64,000 nucleotides of DNA, taken from the NCBI GenBank assembly GCA_940337035.1, contig CALNHX010001044.1:124001-188000 (forward strand), given 5' to 3'. The notes under the pieces were generated by a model that was given only the letters and a program-made list of their open reading frames with translations, did not search any database and had not been told where the DNA came from. Made by a program: the position numbers and the translations under genes. This DNA comes from Agriotes lineatus (Eukaryota > Arthropoda > Insecta > Coleoptera > Elateridae). Each line of letters begins with the position of its first letter. The first letter of the stretch is position 1. Shown one piece after another: positions 10,279 through 21,575 of the stretch.

Positions 10279-12992
10279 ATGGATAATAATAATAGCAAAA
10301 CCATTAATCATTTAAAACTCCTACATTGGAATCCTAATGGCATTAAAGCCCAACGAGCCATATTTTCAGCTTTTCTCACCCGACATAATGTTGATATAGC
10401 ATGCGCCACCGAGACGCACTTAACTATACATGACCGCTTTAAAATTTCGGGATACCACTGCTATCGCACAGACAGAAATGCAAAGTACGCATCGGGAGGC
10501 GTAGCTATCTTTATTAGACGTAAACTTGACCATCATCAGCTACCACAGTTTAACATTACAAACGTGGAAACCACAGCGATCAATGTCAAGACACTGGAAG
10601 GAAACTTATGTTAAAATAATTAGTGTGTATCGCCAACCTAATAAGCCTCTTCTCGAAACCGAAATTCATACTATCACTGATTGAAATGAACCGACATTGT
10701 TAAGTGGTGATCTAAATTCTAAAAAATACTATATGGAGATGCAGGAAAAATAACCCATGTGGACTAAGACTACTTTCCTACTCAGAAAAGTATGCCCTAC
10801 AAATTCTAGCCCCAGAAGAACCGACCTACTTTCCATATCGGGCAGATCACAAACCCGACATACTAGATATAATTGTGCAAAAGAATGTTAGTATGCAGAT
10901 CTTTCAAAAGGTTTACGCCGAACTTAACTCCGGCCATTTACCGGTATTAATCTCATTTATAGCTACATCAAATTTACGTTTCCATGGGACCAAGCTAAGA
11001 AATAAAACGGTAGACTGGGAATATTTTCGCGAAACAATCGATGCTAAATTAAAATATCCCAACGACTTAAAAACTACAGAGGATATTGATGAACTGGCCG
11101 ATCACGTTAAAACATGTATAACAGAAAGCATACAAACATCTACAGTTATCAGGAAAAATTCTAGATATACAAATCCGAAAATGCCTCCGCTATTAATAGA
11201 GACTTGATAAAACAAAAAAGCCAACTTCGTAGGGAATGGCAACGTACCAGAAACAAAGTAGCAAAAAACCTACTCAATAACCTAGGTCATCGAATCAAAA
11301 AAGAGCTTGAGCAGTACCAAATACAATCATACCAAAAATGCATTAACACTTTTGAACCTGGTGACCCCGGCCTTTGGAAGACTACAAGAAAAGTCCTTGG
11401 TCAACCAGATGAATTACCATCTATACACACGCGGAATGAAATTCTAAATACAGTTGAAGAGAAGTGTGAACCCTTTGCCAATTATTTGGAACACATCTTT
11501 ACTCCGAACATACAATAATCCTCTGGGCTTGCCAATATAATCGACATACATCTCCAAACACATCTACCAACAGCAGGTCATAATATGAAACCAACATCCC
11601 CTAAGGAACTAGCTAACATAATAAAAACTCTTCCACATGGGGAGGATGAGATAACGACTTTAAACTCAAAAATCTCACAAGAAAGGCGTTGGCATATCTA
11701 TCCACACTCTAAAATACATGTGTCAGGGTAGGTTCTTTCCCTAGCAAATGAAAGCACGGAATCATAAAGATGTTTCCTAAACCAGGTAAAAATAAAAAAA
11801 GAGTTGAATGGATATAGACCTATTAGTCTATTAACAACCATCTCAAAGGTGTTTGAAAAAGTAATTAGCAAAAGACTAAACGATGAAACTAATAACCTGG
11901 ACCTCATCCCCAAATCTCAATTTGGATTTAAACAGGGACACTCCAACTGCCACCAGCTGCAACGCATTGTTGAAATAATAGAGAATGGCTTTGAATACAA
12001 GTAATATACAGTCGCAGTATTTATAGTTTAGCCCAGGCCTTCGATAGGGTGTGGATAGAAGGACTAAATTACAAAATATCTCAATTGCACTTTCCAGATT
12101 ATCTGAAAGCAATACTGTTCTGATACCTCGAAAATCGCCCATTTACAGTAAAAATACATACAGCCACATCTTCAACGCGACCAATAAAAGCAGGGGTACC
12201 GCAAGGTAGCATACTGGGCCCTACCTTAATTAGTATCTTTTTATATGATATTCCGAATACCAATGCTGACCTAGCACTGTCTGCTGGTGACACAGTACTA
12301 TTGACCAAAAATGTAAACTTACTGGAAGCAGTAGCCCAACTACAAAAAGCTGTAGATACAGTAGCTAGATGGTTTAAAAAATGGAGCATGACAGTTAATC
12401 ATACTAAGTGCGCTACCAAAATCTTTACCCTTAGGCGAATTAATCAGCCGCAATTAGTGCACATTAATAATTATGATATTCCCTGGAATACATCAGATGA
12501 ACCAGTTAAATACCTAGGCATTTACCTAGACACCCGCCTAACGTGGAAGTATCATGTCAACAAAAAGCTAAATGAGGGTCACATTGACTATTGCAACTCT
12601 ACGCGCTAATTAAGAAAAAGTCGTGTCTACAAGCTGAATGTGCCATGTTATTATATAAATCGCTGATACGGCCATTGGTCTTATATGGGTGTACAATTTG
12701 GGGTAACACATCACAAGCCAACCTAAACAGAATTCAAGTGCTACAAAATAAAGTACTCCGCACGGCAGTCAATGCCCCTTGGTTTGTTACAAATAAACAA
12801 CTCCACAATGAACTAGGAATGGCAACCATCTACGAACACATTAAGAAACTAATCACGAACTTTTATCAAAATCCTAATAAATGTGCGGGCGCAACCTTTT
12901 ATGAACTCGGACGGAGAGAGATACACATCAGACTAAAAAGAAAACTCCCACAAGACATTTACTTGACTGAAACTAGTAGTGATGACGACTAA
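10279..12992 (+). pseudogene. Jockey-type ORF2: APE endonuclease and reverse transcriptase, broken
   Basis: MDNNNSKTINHLKLLHWNPNG opens an APE-type endonuclease (CATETHL, GGVAIFIR). Frames then shift at 10614, 11207 and 11518. RT motifs follow: NGYRPISLLTTISKVFEK (11804), AQAFDRVW (12030) and AGVPQGSILGPTL (12190). The catalytic box is changed to SAGDTVLL, with one of the paired aspartates replaced by glycine. The downstream YLGIYLD box and C-terminal domain (12591-12992, LYKSLIRPLVLYG) are readable. The product would nick DNA and reverse transcribe the element RNA, but this copy cannot be active. Confidence 0.85.
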
Positions 12993-13160
12993 CAGTGACT
13001 AAGTAACAGTGGTGATAATTAAGCAAACCAGTGATATGTTCAATTAGGTGCTATTTACCTTTCTGCTAATCTGTTATATTACAATATTTAAGATCTCTAC
13101 CATGTATAACAATTAATTGTTGAGCTGGTAAAATCTCTATTAAAAAAAGCAAACCATGAC

Positions 13161-13614
13161 ATTTAGGGATCCATACTATGAAGTTAGTCATAATGTTCAT
13201 AATCGACTAAATCGATTTAGTATTGTGGGTTGTGTTTGAGTTTGAGTATTTATTCGGTTATAGTTCTAATGAGATGAAATAACCGACATTTTGAATAGTT
13301 GAAATAATAATGTAGGTACAGATTTATTACTGTAAATGCTTGTTTTGTTAAGATCTGTTAAGTATTCTGTATAATATCGTAATTTCTGCCAAACAACATG
13401 AGACACGGATTGCAAACCAAAATAGACAATAAAAGAATGGACGAACTTCCAAAGCAGCAAGTTCAGTGCCAGACAGATAAATAAGTTGCAAAAAGTAATT
13501 TATTGCCAAATAAAAACTAGGTAAACTTAGCTTAGACAAATTGGGTTTAATATTATTAGTTATTTAGTTTTAAGGGCTGAGGACCTATATTGGTAATTTG
13601 TTCAACAATTCTAA
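13161..13614. other. AT-rich interval without recognised gene
   Basis: Lies between the Jockey-type 3' end and the P-element-like remnant. Open frames here are short and show no family features. It may be the 3' part of the P-like element. Confidence 0.4.
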
Positions 13615-14799
13615 TTAAAATGTCAGCATAGGCAACGGCTTGTGTCCATCTGCTTGAAATACCCCCTTAAAGCAATATAAAATTAAAATTAAGCTTACTA
13701 CAGTTTTTCCACCTAGCATGAATGCTAAAGCCTTGGAGACTAAACTATTTTCATGATTTGGTAGTGTTACACTTCCTATAAAAGTATTTGAAGTTACACA
13801 AAAATCCATGGTTCTTTTAAATTCTATCTCATCTAAAGTCATCATACAATCTTTTTCAAATTTGGTGTTGCAATTAGAAAGTGTATTCTTGAATAATGTA
13901 AAAACGTCTGTTAAAAGGCCGGACTGAAAATTTAAATGACGTAGAAAATTTAGCTTGCGAATAGATGGAAAGGTAGACCTATCTTCCTTAGATCATTGTA
14001 CCCAGTTGTGCCATAGGAAAATCTCAATCTTAAAGACTTTTCCAAAGTTTCATTGGAACATTTGTTGAATTGTTTGGCTTTGGTTGTTTAAGATTGAATC
14101 TGATCATCAGTTAGCATTTTCTTTAAATGTATTTTCAATAAATAAACGTTTCTTATTATTTTTTCGTAATTTAGAACGTTGAACTAGCAGAGACTTTCTA
14201 CTTCTTTTTGTAACAAGGTTCAGGTTCAGGTGGTGAAATTTCTACATGATTTTCAGTACCGTAAAATGGGGTGAATAGAAACACTTTTGGGTATATTTTA
14301 TATTGTCAAACCTATGTAAAACTTAAATAACACCCAGAAACCAATTACAAAGTCTTTTCATGCAGCATACTGCATGCAAGAGAAAAATTATTGACAAGCT
14401 TGAAAGATAAATACTACTTTTTTTTTAAAATATGTCTTGTTTCTATTCACCTCTCAATCGGGGTGAATAGAAACATACCCGCAATATAGCAAAAAATGTT
14501 CTATTCACACCTTCAAGGGGTAAATAGAAACACTAGAAATTAATAAAAAAGTATGTTGTACACCACAGAATTTTTTTGCCGTCCAAAATTGAAATGGGTT
14601 CAAATACAAAGTTATATGAACTCAGAAATGCTTTAATTGTCGTATATTTTACATAAAATTCAACAAAAATTAAACATTAACATCAGAAATCTTAAAAATA
14701 ACACTAAATATAAAAATATATTTCATTCTTGTCTATAGGAAGCATTATTACAATATTATTGCTTTATTATACAGAGCAGATCCCGATTTATAGATGCAT

Positions 14800-16665
14800 T
14801 TACCATTTTTCGTAATTTATGTCAAACTTGTAAATTCCTCTTCTCTCACAGGGATTTTTTAGTTGCCCCACTACTTGAGCATATTCAATGTCACACTCAT
14901 CTGTTTCATCAGGATACTTAAAACAAGTGCCATTCTTTTTTGTGGGATAAGGCCTTAAGAATGTACTCCTAAGAGTATTGTCGTTATTAATTTTGAGAAC
15001 TTTTCCTAGATAAAGCATTTCTTGCCTGTTTTTTTTTTGTTTCTGTGTACTGAAAATGCAACAACTATCCAATCATTCTGTTTGATATCTTTAAAATTTT
15101 TGATCATCTTTACGTTGTCTAAAATTTTTCCATTTCTGGAAACTATTTCTTGTTTGGGCTGTTCTACTTCCACATTATTCTCATTTTCGTTGTAGTGTGT
15201 TTCATCCTCACCTCCTATGACACTACTATTTTTAACATTACATTCTTCATTTTCAGATAGCACATCTTCTTCCAGATCTTCACTTCCAGTTTCTTCATAT
15301 TCCATTTCCTCATTCTGTTCCGAATCACTAGCATTATCCCCTACACACTTGCCTGGCTCAACATACAACTTTTTTCGGCTGTTTCTGGGTTTAGGTACAT
15401 GTTCATACCTTAATTTCTCTAACAAATTAGTTACAGAGTCGTTCACTGCGTCTGCATTGGCATCTGCGTTTCCCGAAATGTCAGGAATTCTTTCCAACAC
15501 TTGCGTTCTATCCAAAGGAATGATTCCGGTCCTTCGAAACCCAGACTCTATATTATGTTGACTGTTGGCTTCAATTTTACTGTGTAACTTCTTTAGAAGT
15601 GTGGGAAACACTGCCTTTGGAATAGAGGGGTCTTTAAAACCATCTGTTTTTTTCCACTCAGTTAATATAGTTTTCCAAGCAATTTTTAGAGGACGAAAAA
15701 ACGCAACGTCTAATGGTTGCGTTAAATGAGTAGAATTGCTTGGTAGGAAAATAAATGAAATATTATGTTGCTGACACTTTTCTATAATGCTGATGGATAG
15801 GTGAGAGGACAGGTTATCACCTATAAGAACCTTTCTGCCATCCAGCTTTTTCAGGTATGGTACAGCAATTTTTAACACCCAATCTTCAAATGTAGTTGTG
15901 TCGAACCAGCCGGAAGGGCTTCTGCTGTATCTTGTTCCCCTAGGTCCACCTATAGTCCATGTGTCATATAAATGGATAGATCTATATACAACATACGGCG
16001 GGAGAAGTGAGCCATCTCCTGCAGCTGCATACATAACTGAGGTGGAACTTTTGCTATGATTTAGGACCCTTTCAGGGTACTTGCAACCCCCTTTTTGTTA
16101 AGATTTTACGTTTTCCGGGGTCATCTGATAGATTGGTTTCGTCATAGTTGACCACATGTGAAGGTGGAATGTCCTTTAAAGATATTTCTAGATTATTAAA
16201 ATATTCATTTATTGTAGCATGGGAAACTCCCGCTCTGGCTCGCTTAATATTCTGACAATACCGCTTTGAAATTTTTGACTTGTGTCGTTGTAAAAATCCT
16301 TCAACAAAGTCGTTTCCAGGCATGTTATCTTTAAATTTTTTTACATTCCTACCTATTTTGTCCAAGTAACTCTTTGTTAACATTCTTAAATCATACTTAT
16401 CCAATGGATAACCCCATTCTGCACATGTATTTATTTTATTAACAAATAGTTGTTCTACCTCTTCCGACAAAATTGTTTGTCCACCTTGCCTTTTCATTTT
16501 TCTCTTCGAATGCCGAAATAAAACTGAATAATTAATTTTGTAAGTTTCCTCAGCAATCCGATAACTCATTCCATCTTTTATGGCCTGGATAGCTTTATTA
16601 AGAGTATCAGGATCATACTTCAGGTATCTTTTACTCTTAGGTTCTGGTTTATAAACTCTTGGCAT
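14800..16665 (-). pseudogene. pogo-like DDE_1 transposase, three frames split by two homopolymer shifts
   Basis: The likely start is MPRVYKPEPKSKRYLKYD at 16665, not the upstream ATG at 16683, which lies next to the Harbinger junction. A psq/CENP-B helix-turn-helix (LNKAIQAIKDGMSYRIAEE) comes first, then the catalytic core: NYDETNLSDDPG, VLIGDNLSSH, and LTQPLDVAFF, a D-D-D triad with all three acids present. An acidic tail follows. Frames shift at about 16085 (CCCCCTTTTTG run) and about 15030 (T-run). Both are homopolymers, so the breaks could be sequencing errors and the gene could be intact. Confidence 0.85.
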
Positions 16666-17052
16666 AATTACGTTTTTCTTCACCTACGCCCGGTTGCACC
16701 AACCTTGGTTAGTAGTGAGTTAAGTAACTCATATTAATTAAACTGTAGTTAGCGCGTTTTCAGTTGCACCAACCATTATTAGCCCTAATCAGTAGTTAGC
16801 AAACTTGTATTATCCAACTACTGAAATTTCTGCGGTTAAAATTTAATTCCAGGTTAATGAGTGATACTTTGACAGTTCATATTTCTATTTTAGCTGTACA
16901 GTTTTCAGCAAATATAAATTCAGGCCATTTATTATAAATTTTATTATGAAATACGTGTAAGTATGTATTTTTCATATTCTATAGTAGTTATTGTTAATTA
17001 GACAAATTAATTTATGTATATAATTCTGCAATCTTCTATCTGGTTAATCGAA

Positions 17053-17944
17053 ATGTTTTCCGATAGCGAATCAACAGATAGCAGTGATTCTGGTGGTACT
17101 GTAGAAGAACTCCTGGAAGTAGTTAATTTGATACCAAGGCCCAAAATATATCGGAAGAGCAATAATCCTATGGATATGTATGACGATGTGGATTTTAAAA
17201 TGAGATATCAGTTTAGTAAAACTGTTTTGCAAGACATTTTGAATACGTTTGAAATTAATAATTTAGAAGACAACAGTAATCGAAACATACCTGTGACACC
17301 GTTAAATTAGCTTTGAATAACATTACGATTTTATGCCACTGGCAGCTTTCAGCAAGTTTTGGCTACAGTGACTATATAGTCACTGTAGTTTTGGCTGATC
17401 ATATAAATGTGAACAAATCTACTGTATGCAGAATAATTCCACGAATAACCGAACTAATTGCATATAAGGCACAATAATTTATATGTATGCCATATTCTGT
17501 AGAAGCTAGTAGATCTGCATGGAAACATTTATTGAAATTCACAGATTTTTTAAAGTAATTGGTGCAATTGATTGTATCCATATAAAAATTTTATCGCCAG
17601 GTGGAGAAAATGCTGAACTATACCGAAATAGAAAAGGATGGTTTTCGATAAATACTCAGATAACATGCGATGCAAATTTAAAAATTATGAATATTGTAGC
17701 TCGCTGGCCTGGTTCAGTACATGACAGTACTATTTTTAATTCGTGTTCCCTTCGAGCGAAATTTAAAACTTTGTTGGTTTTTGGGTAACAGCGGTTATGG
17801 CTGCAGAAGTTATTTATTAACTCCACTTCTGAATCCAACTTCTGCAGCAGAACAGCGATATAATTCAGCTCATATACATACAAGAAATGTAAATGAAAGA
17901 GCATTTGTGTTGTGGGAAAGAATAGTCTTTAAACATTATTAGAA
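17053..17944 (+). pseudogene. HARBI1-like (DDE_Tnp_4) transposase, decayed
   Basis: Starts near MFSDSESTDSSDSGG, an acidic N-terminus usual for HARBI1-like proteins. The helix-turn-helix trace (NVNKSTVCRII) at about 17410 is followed by VIGAIDCIHIKILSPGG (first catalytic D) and ARWPGSVHDSTIF. LGNSGYGCRSYLLTPL follows, where the expected second catalytic D is N, then VNERAFVLWER with the glutamate. Several frameshifts and a 24-bp palindromic insertion (17364-17387) break it. No Myb partner is present in this short element. Confidence 0.8.
17356..17395. repeat. 24-bp perfect palindrome flanked by 8-bp target duplication
   Basis: GTTTTGGC at 17356-17363 and 17388-17395 flanks TACAGTGACTAT followed directly by its reverse complement. 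Removing the palindrome and one repeat restores the reading QVLADHINVNKS of the surrounding transposase. An 8-bp duplication with a CAGTG-type end fits a hAT element reduced to its two abutted tips. Confidence 0.75.
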
Positions 17945-18903
17945 GAAGCGTTAAACAATTCGGCCACATTTTTCTATGCCTCTGCCTTTTTTTTCACTGT
18001 TGTACCATCAGTTTTTTATTTTCCAGCACATGAAAATACTTCCGTACAATTTCCAATAGCAGTCCTTTCTCACATTCAATGAAATTAGAAGATCTCTCAC
18101 ATTTTTCCATATTTCTAATAAATTGTAAATACCCCCAGAATTCAAATGTGAGGACAATGAGAACTGTCAATGTCAAAGTCACCAATTAACCAATCAGAAG
18201 CGGCTAACGTTTAGATAACGCAATGTTGTCACATCAAATCTCAAGTTAGTTAACTTGAGTTTAAAACATGTTGGTGCAACACTTCTCAATTTAATCCATA
18301 TTAAAATTTTAATGAGAGTTAGCTAGCTTGAGTTAAGTAATTTAACCTGCGATGTTGGTGCAACCGGGCACTAGTTTCTAATCTCTCCTTATCTCGTTTC
18401 TATTCACCCCTTCTGTCGTTTCTATTCGCCTCTTCTCTCGTTACCATTCACCCCAAATAACCTAAAAATGTGCCTGCTATTATTTACTATAGAATTGTTT
18501 AAACAAATTGCTTTAAAACAGTATGAATTTTTGGCAGCAGATGTAAAATACATAATATCGGCTTATTATTATAGTTTTAATCTAAAATTCAACTTAAATA
18601 TTTTTCTATAAAGAAAGTTTTACGACTTACCTTAAGCGTCAAAATATTGTTTCTCACTGTAAAGGTTGCTACAATCGGATGTGGCTACTAACCCGGCAAT
18701 TTTTATTACCAAAGTAACAAAAACACATGCCCCTATCTAAGAATATACAGTTGCCTGCATTTATTCCACCCAGACAAATTTTATGGAATTTTAGTTATTT
18801 TCCCGAGTTGCGTCACTATTCACCCCTCGATTTCTATTCACCCCATATTACGGTATTTGGAATTTTACTTAACTGTGTTGGTGGGATAGCAGTCTTTTTT
18901 AGT

Positions 18904-19160
18904 ATTTTATGATCACTTTTTGCAACTTCCCATTGATTTTCATCATAATGTTGTTCACATATTCTTGGCATTTTACAGTCGTAATCTTCTGGCTCAATAT
19001 TTCTTAACCAAATTTTTTCCTCTTTAGATTGTTTGGGATACTAACTAAATAAAATCCATTTTCAGAACGATTTTTAAACCCACACACAGAACATCCCGTC
19101 ATAACAAAATGAAATTCTGTATGTTTCACTTTCGAAAATTGAGTTTTGAATAATTTTGAC
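18904..19160 (-). other. THAP exon and its 5' side
   Basis: The THAP start lies at 19102. The DNA upstream of it to about 19160 is AT-rich and holds no TATA box that I would call. A second P-like remnant ends at 19526, so two P-element-type copies in the same orientation are separated by about 400 bp that include a SINE. Confidence 0.35.
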
Positions 19161-19302
19161 AAATTTAATGTCACCCTCTGATTTCAAAAATCTAAAGCCC
19201 GCCGTACTTCTGAGCTCCAATGGGATTTTACGTTCCAGAATGGGATCCAACCAATCAAATGCTCGTACCGCGTTTGCTTTACTCTCCTATTATACAGCTA
19301 CC

Positions 19303-19440
19303 GGGCTCCATAGCTCAGTGGTAAGCATTCTGGCTATTGATCTAAGGGTCGAGAGTTCGGCCTGGGCATTTGTTTGAAATTCATTGTTTTCATTTCTGAG
19401 AAAACGCCAATTTTGGTCGTTTGGCGCCACATACCCACGA
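19303..19440 (+). repeat. tRNA-derived SINE head, truncated
   Basis: Contains an A-box-like TAGCTCAGTGGTAAGCAT and a B-box-like GGGTCGAGAGTTCG at tRNA spacing. It closely matches the head of the complete SINE at 40566. The D and anticodon regions (CTGGCTATTGATCTAA) are shared with that copy. The body seen at 40640-40893 is not found here, so this copy is cut or belongs to another subfamily. It is not a functional tRNA, because the acceptor stem does not pair. Confidence 0.65.
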
Positions 19441-19525
19441 TGACATTTAAATGACAGTTGGTGTCAAGAATAATACGTTTTTTTTACAATTATTTGTTAA
19501 CGTGCAGTATCAGTACAAGAAGGAC

Positions 19526-20470
19526 CTATTGTCTTGAATTTAATATTTTTCTTGAGAGAGGTTTTGAACTCCAAGAATTCGTAGTAACGGAATCTGTCCG
19601 TTTAGCTCCTATGTTTGATAGAATTGGTTTGAGTAACTTATCGAGGATTATTATAGAGATTTTATCTCTGTGATCCATACAAATGAAAAACGCCGATGAG
19701 GCAAGTGGTTCAAGAAGTAGCGCAGTTATAATTTTCGATGGATTGCATTGTCCAGGTAAATACTGAATTATATTTAAAATTAGATCAGTTAATTGATTTA
19801 TTAAAGCTGTAAATCGTCTAGTAGGGTATTTCAATGCTCCCTTATCTTGTAGACGTATACGAGCTAATAATGGATTTGCGGAAGAAGTGGTTAAAAGAGA
19901 TTCTAAGCAAACATTACAGTTAACTCTTTCTTCAACTGTTCGTGCTACATATCCACTCAAAAATGCCACTGAAGCAGAAACAATTCCATATTCGAGGTGT
20001 GTGGACACATTTTTAAGTTCATCTATTGCTTCTTTAATATTTTCAGGAAGATCGAGCTTATAGTCAGGTGCTTCAATGGATTCCTCTGTGATGTCACCAG
20101 CGGTACTATTATAGCTGCAGTCAGCAAATACATTTGCCGAATCTGATATTTTTACCAGCCCGCATTGCACAATTTTTTTAATGGCATTGTGTGCGGCTTG
20201 AGCATCAGTCGCATCTTGAGAGCCTCCTCTCATACGCACTGTACTAAATATAGACTCGATTGCATCTAAACTGAAGCATCGTGTTAGAACATATTAAAAT
20301 CCAACTTCTTCTAGTAAATAGTGAACACATTGGGAAGTACTTTGAGCAGCAAACTTTAATGCTTCTGCCGTTTCTTTGGTCAGTCCTTTTAAACTATTGA
20401 TTTTGGAATATTCTTGAATTGAGTCGATATACGCTGGAAATACTTCTTTTAGCCACACAAGTCTAACTGG
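19526..20470 (-). pseudogene. P-element-like transposase, C-terminal half
   Basis: The minus strand reads WLKEVFPAYIDSIQEYSK, then TAEALKFAAQSTSQCVHYLL, then RCFSLDAIESIFSTVRMRGG, matching the C-terminal region of P-element/THAP9 proteins (the L..D.LE..FS..R..GG box). It ends with LSGYVARTVEERVNCNVCLE and LQDKGALKYPTRRF. One in-frame stop (after EEVGF) lies at about 20295. The tract begins directly against a Tc1/mariner fragment at about 20465. It could be a second copy of the same family as the THAP gene at 19102. Confidence 0.7.
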
Positions 20471-20830
20471 AAATTGTACGGATGGAATTTGTTTTTACGG
20501 ATAATCCTAGAAACACTGGTTTGGGACATTTGCAGTTGTTGACTTACGGCACGAGAACTTGTGTGCGGATTTTCTACAACACTTTGCACAACCAGATCTT
20601 CATTTTCACCCTCGGTCGCTGGGTTTCGCCGACGGTGTTTCTCATACTGGACATTGCCCGTTTCTTCAAATCTTGCTTCCACATTTCCGAAGTCTCTTGC
20701 ACTTGGATGCCTCCTACCGGGATATCTTTGTGCATAAATTCTAGACGCCAGTAACGTGTTTCGCTCAATTTCACCTAATATAAACCATATCCATCATTTC
20801 ATCTTTCGTTAATTTCATTTTCCCGACAAA
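20460..20830 (-). pseudogene. Tc1/mariner-like transposase N-terminus (DUF4817/HTH type)
   Basis: The minus strand reads RHPSARDFGNVEARFEETGNVQ in two frames, then KHRRRNPATEGENEDLVVQS and SSRAVSQQLQMSQTSVSRII, the paired helix-turn-helix of insect mariner-like transposases. HPYNFQL is where the catalytic domain would begin, but the P-element-like fragment takes over. CAGGGTG-type ends at 21361-21550 may be this element's 5' terminus. Confidence 0.75.
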
Positions 20831-20839
20831 TTAAAAACA

Positions 20840-21360
20840 TGAGGTTAAACGAGTGCAATTTTAACATGTCTCAAACAATAACTCGTAAACACTTGTTTCC
20901 ATGGCACACTAGGTCGGTATAGATGAGATATTTGTGAATTTTTCAAAAAATTCGAATTATCTCCTAAACTATCGATTTTTGGCATAAGACATGAAGGACA
21001 TAAAAATTGTAAAATAAGATGCTGAATACGACTAAGCAATAAAATACAGGGAATGCCATTTGAAAAAAGTAAAGTTATGGCTCTTCAAAGTTTCGAAAAT
21101 GTAACGTGTCACAACTAAGTAATCCCACAACTCAGGTAAGCGTTCTTATTTCCAAATGATACTCCAAAAATATGTTTAGGCATGACCAAAACCTCAATTA
21201 GATATCTCTACGATCAAGTGCCCTGTGATTTTTTGAATAAGTGTTCGTAAGCGCACGTTTTTACAGAAAAATTTGAATAACTTCAAAACGGCTGAAGTAA
21301 ATTTTAAAAAGTAAACTTTATTATAAGTACTAGAAAAAGATAAATCCATATTTTTAAAAA
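20840..21360. other. AT-rich interval upstream of the mariner-like fragment
   Basis: No coding tract. If the TIR at 21361 belongs to the mariner-like element, this is its leader. Confidence 0.35.
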
Positions 21361-21550
21361 TATACAGGGTGTTCTATTTAAAAAAAAATAAGTTAAATAC
21401 TGCCCTGAAAAAATTAAACACCCTGTATAACGAAAAATAATTTTACAAACTTTACCATAACTTCTTGTATATAGTGGCAGTTGGCTCATTTTGATATCTT
21501 TAACAGCTTAAGTGCAATCGAGCTTTCCCGTACTAATGACTCACCCTGTA
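21361..21550. repeat. ACCCTGTATA-type terminal repeats
   Basis: TATACAGGGTGTTCTATTT at 21361, its inverted form AAACACCCTGTATA at 21413-21426, and CTCACCCTGTATA at 21540 resemble ends of insect Tc1/mariner-like elements. The first two face each other over 66 bp. A (TA)n run follows at 21550-21575. Confidence 0.5.
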
Positions 21551-21575
21551 TATATATATATATATTATATATAAA

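Larger units (their letters stand above)
8366..13160 (+). mobile_element. Decayed Jockey-type non-LTR retrotransposon, near full length
   Basis: A leader of about 380 bp (8366-8749), ORF1 with zinc knuckles, ORF2 with APE endonuclease and RT, a short 3' UTR, and an A-rich end (ATTAAAAAAAG near 13150) occur in the expected order. The 5' boundary is placed where the upstream Myb remnant ends and GC content rises, so it is approximate. No target duplication was recognised. Both ORFs are broken many times, so this is an old copy. Confidence 0.75.
16687..18370 (+). mobile_element. PIF/Harbinger element, 1.68 kb, with CTA target duplication, nested in the pogo element
   Basis: The ends GCCCGGTTGCACCAAC (from 16688) and the inverted match GTTGGTGCAACCGGGC (to 18369) are flanked by CTA at 16684-16686 and 18371-18373, the 3-bp duplication usual for Harbinger. 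A second GTTGCACCAAC box lies about 85 bp inward on the left and near 18270 on the right. It inserted just upstream of the pogo transposase start. Confidence 0.9.
14259..18853 (-). mobile_element. pogo-like (Tc1/mariner superfamily) transposon with TA target duplication
   Basis: The termini CCGTAAAATGGGGTGAATAG (left) and the inverted right copy CCGTAATATGGGGTGAATAG differ at one position over about 23 bp and are flanked by TA. Subterminal copies of GGGGTGAATAG recur in both orientations (14450-14530 and 18400-18470), likely transposase-binding sites. It encodes a CENP-B/pogo-type transposase on the minus strand. It sits inside a THAP gene and is itself interrupted by a Harbinger element (16687-18370). 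The native length without that is about 2.9 kb. Confidence 0.9.
13615..19102 (-). pseudogene. P-element/THAP9-like transposase gene, split by a nested pogo element
   Basis: The N-terminus (18860-19102, minus) is a THAP zinc finger: MTGCSVCGF at the start, IWLRNIEPEDYDCK, then RICEQHY, giving the C2CH pattern; one frameshift lies in it. The gene continues past the 4.6-kb insertion at 14256 with HVEISPPEPEPCYK, then LRFSYGTTGYNDL, FLRHLNFQSGL and FIGSVTLPNH...ALAFMLGG, the RNase H-like part of P-element transposases. TA duplications at both sides of the insert (14257-14258, 18854-18855) show that the two parts were one exon. The C-terminal GTP-binding and end regions are missing. Confidence 0.8.

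Noticed and set aside
19303..19377. Functional tRNA gene
   Set aside because: A and B boxes are present, but the acceptor stem does not pair and the same head occurs in a SINE at 40566.
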